Positions 28,323-34,559 of a stretch of DNA of 64,000 nucleotides are shown here, one piece after another. The stretch comes from Gammaproteobacteria bacterium (GTDB lineage: Bacteria; Pseudomonadota; Gammaproteobacteria; Xanthomonadales; SZUA-36), in the NCBI GenBank assembly GCA_021772915.1, contig JAJFLB010000015.1, positions 82,620 to 146,619 of the forward strand, given 5' to 3'. The translations under genes were made by a program, and so were the position numbers. Each line of letters begins with the position of its first letter. Positions within the stretch are counted from its first letter, which is position 1. Under the pieces are notes generated by a model. That model did not search any database. It saw nothing but the letters and a program-made list of their open reading frames with translations, and was not told the origin of the DNA.

Positions 28323-28972
28323 GCTGTCATTCCCCGTTCAAGTAACTTGCTTACATGTTGTGTGAGGGTTTCCATACCATCGGTATCAAAACCAATACCG
28401 AGCACCGGTTCTGCCAGCGCCCTGGCAATAAATGGAAATACCGAAACCGCCAGGACCAGCAGGGCAGCAACCCCGGGGTCAAAGTCCTCACGCAAGCGAC
28501 CGGCCGATTTTTCCCGTGCAAGCAAGGCGGGCAGGGCACCACCCACGTGTGGTGCCATATTTTTAATAAAAAAGTCCTGCATCTCACCGCCCGGTAACAG
28601 CACTTCACGTGTCATCAGTCTGGGTATGTTTGGGTGTTGTGCGGCCATCGACAATATCAACCTCGCGATACCGTCTGCAGGCGCTTCGGGATCATCCCTG
28701 AGCGCGGCGAGCGCCTGTACCAGGGGCGTCAGCGAGTTTTCAAGAACGGCCTGTAGCAGTGCGTGCTTGTTACCGAAGTAATAATGTACCAACGCGGGAT
28801 TAACGCCCACGGTGTCAGCCAACTGGCGAATGGATGTCGCCGCGTAGCCCTGGTCTGCAAATAACTGTTCAGCCGTATTGAGCAACTGCGCCTTGAGATC
28901 CTGTTGCCTGGTGTCCAGTGGTCGGCCACGAGAACGTTCTGCTGCCGCCGGTGATGGTGTTGATGAATTCAT
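28319..28972 (-). CDS. TetR/AcrR-family transcriptional repressor
   Basis: A 217-aa regulator. The N-terminal helix-turn-helix is LLNTAEQLFADQGYAATSIR followed by QLADTVGVNPALVHYYFGNK. The C-terminal part has the DUF1956-like helical ligand domain of the CecR (YbiH) group, which in E. coli controls ybhGFSR. The first gene of the operon, it would repress its own transcription and that of the exporter until a ligand binds. A palindromic operator lies just before its start. The N-terminal 20 residues are a low-complexity tail. Confidence 0.93.
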   Translation of the reverse strand: MNSSTPSPAAAERSRGRPLDTRQQDLKAQLLNTAEQLFADQGYAATSIRQLADTVGVNPALVHYYFGNKHALLQAVLENSLTPLVQALAALRDDPEAPADGIARLILSMAAQHPNIPRLMTREVLLPGGEMQDFFIKNMAPHVGGALPALLAREKSAGRLREDFDPGVAALLVLAVSVFPFIARALAEPVLGIGFDTDGMETLTQHVSKLLERGMTA

Positions 28973-28980
28973 GAGTTAAT

Positions 28981-29002
28981 ATTAATTAAACGGTTAATTA
29001 AT
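28981..29002. promoter_or_regulatory. Probable operator of the TetR regulator
   Basis: ATTAATTAA (28981-28989) and TTAATTAAT (28994-29002) form a perfect 9-bp inverted repeat with a 4-base centre, 8 bases upstream of the TetR gene start. Size and position fit a TetR-dimer operator overlapping the promoter or start region. Confidence 0.7.
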
Positions 29003-29195
29003 TGCAAGAAATAAGTAATCGACTGTATTTAGAGGTAAACTCGCTGTGATTCAAAGTGGTTTATTCGGTGCTTAGTGGAGCACTGACTACTAAGTTCATG
29101 ATGGTACGGCAATCTGGGGCAGGTCAAAGCAAGTACTTAACTCTTATCTTGCTCCATTTAAGTTGAATTTAATTCTTGAGTCCCTTAGCTGGGGT

Positions 29196-29948
29196 CTATT
29201 GGGAGATAACTAGAATCTCCCTCATTTCGTTATATCCAAATGGATTTAGATAGTTCTCCCAACCACTAGGTTGTCTTGCCGTAGCCAAAGCTTGCTCCTG
29301 TGCTTGAGTTAGAAACCACTTATGTGCCATTGATGTACAAGCGATTTTGTCGTCAACATTTACGCCAAATTCTTCTTCTATACTTTCGAGTTCATCAGTT
29401 AAACTTGATTGAAGTTTGCTGCAAACTCGATTCCGAATTACATGAACTCGATAGAATGGTTTGAACTGAGCAAATTGAGCTTGCTTATGATCATCAAACG
29501 ACTTTTCAATTTCAGATTGCAACGATTTTAGAAGGCCAGCCTTGTTTTCTTGCGAGACAATTTGCTGCCACTCCAGTTTAGAAATTCCGGAATCAGGTAG
29601 CATGTGCAAACTGAATGCCTCGTCCATATGAACTCCATCCAAAATAGCTTGTACACCCTCAGCCATTTGTCGAGACCTTTCAACTTGTTTATTGAAGAAT
29701 TCTTCATCAAGAATTTCCTCTAAGCCAACTTTCCTTATATACTGACCAATTCTCTCAGGCGTGTATGCGATGTCAAATTCGGACTCTAAGTCTTCAAAAA
29801 CCTGGCCTTGAATATGGATCGCAAACTCTTGCGCCGATCCAGTAAAGTCATCATTCCTACTTAAGCTTGATTGAATATCATCTTTGTTAACAAGATAGCC
29901 TATTGCTAAGGCCATAAGTAGCAACACAATCCAAGTAATTGATTTCAT
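29196..29948 (-). CDS. Membrane-anchored protein of unknown function
   Basis: A 250-aa protein: one N-terminal membrane segment (ITWIVLLLMALAIGYLV) followed by a mostly helical, acidic extracytoplasmic part (ESEFDIAYTPERIGQYIRKV; LDEEFFNKQVERSRQMAEGV). Two cysteines (RVCSKL and KIACTS) could form a disulfide. No family recognised. It is the downstream end gene of the AT-rich accessory block on the minus strand. The 223-bp gap 28973-29195 before the TetR gene holds only the operator. Weak similarity of role to cell-surface or lysis-control proteins cannot be supported. Confidence 0.6.
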   Translation of the reverse strand: MKSITWIVLLLMALAIGYLVNKDDIQSSLSRNDDFTGSAQEFAIHIQGQVFEDLESEFDIAYTPERIGQYIRKVGLEEILDEEFFNKQVERSRQMAEGVQAILDGVHMDEAFSLHMLPDSGISKLEWQQIVSQENKAGLLKSLQSEIEKSFDDHKQAQFAQFKPFYRVHVIRNRVCSKLQSSLTDELESIEEEFGVNVDDKIACTSMAHKWFLTQAQEQALATARQPSGWENYLNPFGYNEMREILVISQ

Positions 29949-30045
29949 ATGCTGAATCTTCTTCAGGGTGTAAGTGGCATTTGAACTACGTTTTCAGTAT
30001 TGATCATCGCCGTTACTGCCACTGCGCTAGCATCTGCTTCCAGCA

Positions 30046-30375
30046 TCAGGCTATTAGTTTTAGCTCTAGAGCTGGCTGACTGCCCTGGAAGGCCAACTGC
30101 AACCTGTGTCGATTCATTGGTTGACACGCCCAGCCCGCAATATCCAATTGCACATCGGGATGTTGATATGCTGAATTGGCGCGCAGCACATGGATCGATT
30201 TAACGCATTGTTGTGTACTGTTTCCCAATCCACATTTGATCAGATCCCGAAATTCAATTCGGTTTGCCATTGTATCTGACGCTTCCGCCATCACCGGCAA
30301 ACTGAAAACAATCAGCCATAATACGGCAAGATATTTGGCTAAGGACAGCAGGGTTTTCACGGAAGTGGTGGCCAT
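30046..30375 (-). pseudogene. Truncated duplicate of the secreted gene at 33612-34559
   Basis: The first 80 residues match the full-length protein with a few substitutions (signal peptide KTLLSLAKYLAVLWLIVFSL; then IHVLRANSAYQHPDVQLDI). The matching DNA runs 30136-30393 against 34320-34577, including about 18 bases before the ATG that in the full-length locus belong to the RHS gene. After the break the frame continues with 29 unrelated residues (GWACQPMNRHRLQLAFQGSQ) to a stop. It is a partial copy made by recombination, likely nonfunctional, although the signal peptide and a short tail could still be made. Confidence 0.85.
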
Positions 30376-30409
30376 CTAAGAATGACAAAATCCTGACTTA
30401 AGCGTCTTG

Positions 30410-30700
30410 TTATGTGGCAACAATATTAACTCCTGCCTCAATGACTCCAATGATCATCAATACCACACCGAGAAAAAGGGCAATAGGAATTGCAGGGCCT
30501 TGCTGATTTTCCTTTTTCCATTCAGAGTGTGACGAATTGAGCAACTTGGGATTTGCCGAAAAATAGACCATTATGAGCGTAATCCCAGCATAAATTGTTG
30601 GTGTTAATGCCCCGATTTTCATATATCCAGAAAGGGGAACGAATAGGGCCGATCCAACAGCAAACACGTAAATTGCTATCTTTGCCCCACGTTCAGTCAT
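30410..30700 (-). CDS. Small membrane protein of unknown function
   Basis: A 96-aa protein with three hydrophobic segments (AIYVFAVGSALFVPL; TPTIYAGITLIMVYF; IPIALFLGVVLMIIGVIEAG) and a charged loop between the second and third (SSHSEWKKENQQ). No family recognised. The start is the ATG at 30700; a GTG at 30721 is an alternative. The gene begins just after the attC-like site, and its TAA stop lies in CACATAACAAG, a sequence resembling the start of an integron attC, as in many gene cassettes. Confidence 0.55.
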   Translation of the reverse strand: MTERGAKIAIYVFAVGSALFVPLSGYMKIGALTPTIYAGITLIMVYFSANPKLLNSSHSEWKKENQQGPAIPIALFLGVVLMIIGVIEAGVNIVAT

Positions 30701-30716
30701 TGCACCATTCTTCCAT

Positions 30717-30785
30717 GACACATACCGTTTGAATTAACCGGCGCGCGTTAGCGCGTCCGAGTTGAATGATTTGTTATATGCCGGC
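30717..30785 (-). other. Integron attC-like recombination site
   Basis: On the minus strand the stretch contains TAACAAATCATTCAACTCGG, then a GCGC-TAAC-GCGC hairpin top, then CCGGTTAATTCAAACGG and a degenerate terminal core TATGT. The order R'', L'', loop, L', R' and an unpaired base in the imperfect stem are those of attC sites. The 5' core is clear; the 3' core departs from GTTRRRY. It overlaps the 3' end of the BrnT-BrnA fusion gene. Confidence 0.6.
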
Positions 30786-31272
30786 TCTGCGCATGAGTGT
30801 ACGCATCAAGTAAGCGCCGGATCATTTGCTGATATTTTGTGTCGTGTTTTTTCGCTTCCTGTTTGAAGAAATCGACGCTGGACTTACTTAGAGAAATTGT
30901 GACCTTCACAGTATCTTCTTTAAACGCCAATTCCTCCGGTGATGGAAGCATATCAGCCACAACCTCAACCTTTCCTATTGGCTCATCTGTGTATTTTATT
31001 TTCGCACTCATAAATTCGCTTACCTTTACGCCAATAACCAGCTCCAAATTTTGAATAACCTCGTCTCGGTAAGTGAATCTTACTGTGACGATGCCTTCAC
31101 TCAGGCGACCAAAACAATAAAAACGATCTTCCTCATCGCTGTGTCCCAGGTCACGGGCAATAACTCGATCTGGGTCAGCGAAAGCAAACTGGGCTTCGGA
31201 AAATGAAAGGCCGTGCTTCGCTTGATTTGCCAAGTCTTTGGCATCGTCCCGTTCAAAGCTCCCCTTACTCAT
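30748..31272 (-). CDS. brnTA: BrnT toxin-BrnA antitoxin fused by frameshift
   Basis: The first ~75 residues match the BrnT (DUF497) RNase toxin: DDAKDLANQAKHGLSFSEAQ, HSDEEDRFYCFGR, TVRFTYRDEVI. Residues 88-174 match the BrnA antitoxin from its own ATG at 31011 (MSAKIKYTDEP; VKVTISLSKSSVDFFKQEAK; RRLLDAYTHAQ). In the +1 frame after EVIQN the DNA encodes GAGYWRKGKRIYECENK and a stop, the normal BrnT end. So a one-base loss in the T run near 31050 joined toxin to antitoxin in one frame. The toxin likely lost its C-terminal strand, while BrnA can still be made from its own start. Its last residues are encoded by the attC-like site. Confidence 0.88.
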   Translation of the reverse strand: MSKGSFERDDAKDLANQAKHGLSFSEAQFAFADPDRVIARDLGHSDEEDRFYCFGRLSEGIVTVRFTYRDEVIQNLELVIGVKVSEFMSAKIKYTDEPIGKVEVVADMLPSPEELAFKEDTVKVTISLSKSSVDFFKQEAKKHDTKYQQMIRRLLDAYTHAQSRHITNHSTRTR

Positions 31273-31277
31273 AAGAC

Positions 31278-31319
31278 CATACTAGCAAATATATGGCTTA
31301 ATAGCCATACAATAGTATG
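31278..31319. promoter_or_regulatory. Inverted-repeat operator/promoter region of brnTA
   Basis: Nested inverted repeats: CATACTA (31278-31284) with TAGTATG (31313-31319), and ATGGCT (31293-31298) with AGCCAT (31303-31308). It lies directly upstream of the BrnT start. BrnA is known to repress its own operon as a DNA-binding antitoxin, so this is its probable binding site. Confidence 0.6.
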
Positions 31320-31401
31320 TATATTAATTGGAGTTAAATGAATAAATGGGGTCAGTTGCTTAAATCACTGTCCGAAAAAAGCGGGTTACCTCAGTGTGTC
31401 T

Positions 31402-32124
31402 TTACTCTTTTTTGAAGGGTGTCTCCACTCTTTTTTCGCTTAGGTTAGCTAACTCATTTGCAACTTTGTCTACCTCATAGCTCTCTCCACTTGCATTTAC
31501 AAGCTGTAAAATTCGCTCTTTTATTTCCGGTTTTTCTGAACGAGTAGTCACTGACCAAGACTCGATAAACATGCGCTTAGCAGATTGAAGATTTCCATTT
31601 TCTAGCTCGGCCTGGCCAAGTTGGAAGTACTTTGTATGCAGATATGCTTTAACATTTGCGAGAGCTTTTTCATAGGCAGGCCAACTACTTAGTTCAGAGT
31701 TTTCCATCATCCACTCCAAGCGCCTCAATGTTTTTAGAAGGGGCTTTAACAAACCCTTCAATTCCTTATCGCTTGAACCACCCAATAGTCCCAGCAGTAT
31801 ATCGGCACCCTTCCGTAAGTAAATTTTCCTTTCGAATTCTTCGTGTTTATGAAATTTCATTGCCAGAGTGACGTAACCACCCACTAACACCAAATAGGCA
31901 GCTTCTACATAGTACCCCTTGTCTATTGTGTTACGAAGGTCATTTAATGCCTTAACTAACCGGCCTCGCGACAGGTTCACGCATGTGTAACAGGCGGATT
32001 CAATCCTCAGGCGGGCACTGCGGTAATCTACCTGCGCACCTTCATAAGCAAAGGACGATCCACAAGCTACGATAGAAAATATCAAGAAAATGTGTAAATT
32101 TATGGTGAGCACATTCATTTTCAC
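31402..32124 (-). CDS. Lipoprotein of unknown function
   Basis: A 240-aa protein with a signal peptide ending in a lipobox (FSIVACGSSFA). The mature part is helical with repeated leucine-rich stretches (LKGLLKPLLKTLRRLEWMME) and a TPR-like region (KYFQLGQAELENGNLQSAKR). Two cysteines form CYTCVNLSRG near residue 43. No family recognised; a TPR-like helical repeat scaffold in the periplasm is the most that can be said. It lies between copies of a short repeat (near 31345 and 32131-32178). Confidence 0.55.
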   Translation of the reverse strand: MKMNVLTINLHIFLIFSIVACGSSFAYEGAQVDYRSARLRIESACYTCVNLSRGRLVKALNDLRNTIDKGYYVEAAYLVLVGGYVTLAMKFHKHEEFERKIYLRKGADILLGLLGGSSDKELKGLLKPLLKTLRRLEWMMENSELSSWPAYEKALANVKAYLHTKYFQLGQAELENGNLQSAKRMFIESWSVTTRSEKPEIKERILQLVNASGESYEVDKVANELANLSEKRVETPFKKE

Positions 32125-32130
32125 TTGTTT

Positions 32131-32178
32131 AAAGTTTTTACTCTGACCTCATTTATTTTTTTTGACCCCATTTATTTT
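32131..32178 (-). repeat. Double copy of an AATAAATGGGGTCA-type repeat
   Basis: Read on the minus strand: AATAAATGGGGTCA (full match) then AATAAATGAGGTCAGAGTAA ending in AAACTTT. A 27-bp relative is at 33542-33568 and a shorter copy in the other direction near 31343. The motif family often lies at gene borders near transposase genes in proteobacteria; its role here is unknown. Confidence 0.75.
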
Positions 32179-32183
32179 CTTTA

Positions 32184-33446
32184 CTAATCAGCGAATAAGT
32201 AAGTTACATCCTTCCGGTGAATAGGCAACTTATTTGGCAAACTCAATTCGAATAGCCTCATATCCATTGAATCAATCACATGTGTCACATTAGACAACGC
32301 CTTTTCGCGACAACCTTTTTGCTCCAGCCCGTTCAAAGAATTACATTTATTAACCGCTTTTAATCCAATTTGACGATGTATTAGAAAAGCTGAACCCTCA
32401 AATCTAATTGAAGAGACAGAACCTATAGATTCCGCTAAATCTTCATCTTCCAAATTAGATAGCGAATCAAAAATTTCTGGGTCAAAAACAGATCTCAAAA
32501 TTGACAATTGCTTTTTAGGTTCATATACCACCGGAATACTAAATACTTGATTTCCAGAAATTGCCTCGTAAAGCTGTATATTCCAACTTTTGACTCCAAT
32601 CCACTTGCCATCACTGGAAATTTTGAGGGTCTGAGGCTTATCATCTTCAACTTTTGATTCCCACATACTATTTAAGTCCTGGACCCGACCGGCATATCTA
32701 CCCAAGACCACTCCTGTTTGGTCCACTATGCGAAGAAGTATAAAATCCTCCGGGTTGATAAAAACCAAATCGTACCAAAGACCTCTATCGGGAATTAACT
32801 GATGTTTCTTTTCGTTTCGCTTAGTCGAAAAAAATACCCATTCTCCAAATAACCCAGAGCCTGGCGCTTCGACAATATGCTGTTGATCCATTGTAAAAAA
32901 GAACCTCTTGTAACTTTCATATTCGCCAGCTATGGTTTCATCTATAGGGTAAGTAATTACATGATCTGAGTCAGTCCTTCGAATTGCCAGCTCATTGAGA
33001 TGCGGACTATTAACTCCACCTTTTTCGACGGTAAAAAAAGTAGAACCATCTCCCGATATCGTGAAAAGCGACGCACTCCCACTTTCATACTTACAAGCAC
33101 CGTTTACATACAGCTCAACTCGTTGAGCGGCATCTAGACTCATAAAATCTGTGGAAGAAATTCTCAATTTCGCAACACCGATTATTGTTCCCAATTTCTC
33201 ATGGTGCCGCACTACCACATGATTCGGTAACTCATTAAATCCTAAACGAATAGTTTGTTGGAGTACCGATTGATTATAAAGCGACAAATCGCATATGCCG
33301 TTATCGCATTTTACTGAGGCGTGAAGGCCATTCGTGTCAAGATGCCAGACTCTTGAGATAGCAGATTCGCTGGCGAAACCGGCAATGTTGACTATCCACA
33401 AGGTCAAACTTAGCAAGCAACCGAAAAAAAGTTTAGATTTCATCAT
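32184..33446 (-). CDS. Secreted protein of unknown function
   Basis: A 420-aa protein. The start is the first ATG of the pair at 33441-33446, directly before a signal peptide (KLFFGCLLSLTLWIVNIAGF, cleaved near GFAS); the frame runs further upstream without a leader-like sequence. The mature part is rich in beta strands with repeated WxV/F and DxxG patterns (ISSDGKWIGVKSWNIQLYEA; FTISGDGSTFFTVEKGG), resembling a beta-propeller of WD40/YVTN kind. Two cysteine pairs near the start (CDNGICDLS) and end (CNSLNGLEQKGC) suggest disulfides. No family recognised. Confidence 0.55.
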   Translation of the reverse strand: MMKSKLFFGCLLSLTLWIVNIAGFASESAISRVWHLDTNGLHASVKCDNGICDLSLYNQSVLQQTIRLGFNELPNHVVVRHHEKLGTIIGVAKLRISSTDFMSLDAAQRVELYVNGACKYESGSASLFTISGDGSTFFTVEKGGVNSPHLNELAIRRTDSDHVITYPIDETIAGEYESYKRFFFTMDQQHIVEAPGSGLFGEWVFFSTKRNEKKHQLIPDRGLWYDLVFINPEDFILLRIVDQTGVVLGRYAGRVQDLNSMWESKVEDDKPQTLKISSDGKWIGVKSWNIQLYEAISGNQVFSIPVVYEPKKQLSILRSVFDPEIFDSLSNLEDEDLAESIGSVSSIRFEGSAFLIHRQIGLKAVNKCNSLNGLEQKGCREKALSNVTHVIDSMDMRLFELSLPNKLPIHRKDVTYLFAD

Positions 33447-33541
33447 GGTACACACATGCCATGAGTCTGTATGGGATCTTCGAAGCTGCCCTGCACCGAT
33501 GGAGGTCCATGTGGTATTGAACTCCAAATTGTGTAGTGAAT

Positions 33542-33568
33542 AAAGTTTTTACTCTGAACCCATTTATT
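33542..33568 (-). repeat. Copy of the AATAAATGGG-TCAGAGT repeat
   Basis: 27 bases that match 32131-32157 with two differences. The two copies stand at both ends of the 420-aa secreted protein gene as direct repeats. Confidence 0.75.
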
Positions 33569-33611
33569 CTGATACTACGTTTAATCACAAAACTCATTTG
33601 TGAAAAATTGC

Positions 33612-34559
33612 TTATTTCTGAGGAACATGAATCAGTCTTTCCAGGAGCTCTTGTGCTCGGCCAATTGATTTCGGTTGGAGCTCCTCAATTTTTGAAATAA
33701 CGTGCTTTCCGACGCTGAGGAATTCTTCATCCTCGGCCAATGTCTTTAAATCCCCATCTTGGCTCAGTAATGAAACAGCGTCTGCACAAAAGGTGCCATC
33801 ATCTAGCATGAGCATCCTGGATTGGCAATATGTAACTATAAAAAGTGTGCTTCCGTCATCACCCGGAGTCAGTCCCAATTTTCCGGTTGGACTCACCCAT
33901 TTTATGGGTTGCCAATCTTCCCAAGGTATAAGCTTTTTAGCATGTGAAATAAAAGCTGCGGTCTCTTCAGCATTACCGTAGCGGGAGATTCTATCGAACG
34001 ACATTCCAAACGCGGATAATGTGTAATGAATGTATTCGTCCCGATCCAAAGACTCCTGAACTGCATCCATTGAGAGACGCTTAATATCACGTTGTATTTT
34101 CCCCTGCCTTAAATATATATCTAACATGCCACTTAAAATGTCGGCACTAACCCCTTTTGCGTCCCAAATTCCGGAAATTGCGTCTTTACGATATCTCACA
34201 TAAGCTCGACGAACTTTATATCTGTAATTATCCGGGTCCTTAAGCAAAAGGGCTGATACTATATCATCGGCAAGATCGAGAACGGGCGGGTGATTATCTG
34301 AAAAGCGCATAATCCAGTGCGCAATATCCAATTGCACATCGGGATGTTGATATGCTGAATTGGCGCGCAGCACATGGATCGATTCAACGCATTGTTGTGT
34401 ACTGTTTCCCAATTCACATTTGATCAGATCCCGATATTCAAATCGGTTTGCCATCGTATCTGACGCTTCCGCCATCACCGGCAAACTGAAAACAATTAGC
34501 AATAATATGGCAAGATATTTGGCTAAGGACAGCAGGGTTTTCACGGAAGTGGCGGCCAT
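33612..34559 (-). CDS. Secreted protein of unknown function, partner gene of the RHS protein
   Basis: A 315-aa protein with a signal peptide (KTLLSLAKYLAILLLIVFSL, cleavage near VMAEA) and a helical mature part, probably periplasmic. It contains repeated hydrophobic helices (LDLADDIVSALLLKDPD; DILSGMLDIYLRQGKI) and two cysteines (IKCELG, TQQC) that could pair. No family recognised. Its first 19 bases overlap the 3' end of the RHS gene, which suggests coupled translation and a partnership such as an immunity or accessory protein, but immunity proteins to cytoplasmic toxins are not usually secreted. A truncated copy lies at 30046-30375. Confidence 0.6.
   Translation of the reverse strand: MAATSVKTLLSLAKYLAILLLIVFSLPVMAEASDTMANRFEYRDLIKCELGNSTQQCVESIHVLRANSAYQHPDVQLDIAHWIMRFSDNHPPVLDLADDIVSALLLKDPDNYRYKVRRAYVRYRKDAISGIWDAKGVSADILSGMLDIYLRQGKIQRDIKRLSMDAVQESLDRDEYIHYTLSAFGMSFDRISRYGNAEETAAFISHAKKLIPWEDWQPIKWVSPTGKLGLTPGDDGSTLFIVTYCQSRMLMLDDGTFCADAVSLLSQDGDLKTLAEDEEFLSVGKHVISKIEELQPKSIGRAQELLERLIHVPQK

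Noticed and set aside
29089..29115. Candidate left attachment site (CATGATGG followed by ACGGCA) resembling the dusA start region
   Set aside because: Only about eight consecutive bases agree with the dusA codons, which is within chance.
30376..30415. Second complete attC between the small membrane gene and the duplicate fragment
   Set aside because: Only the CACATAACAAG start and a short following stretch resemble attC; the second half is missing because the duplicated segment begins there.
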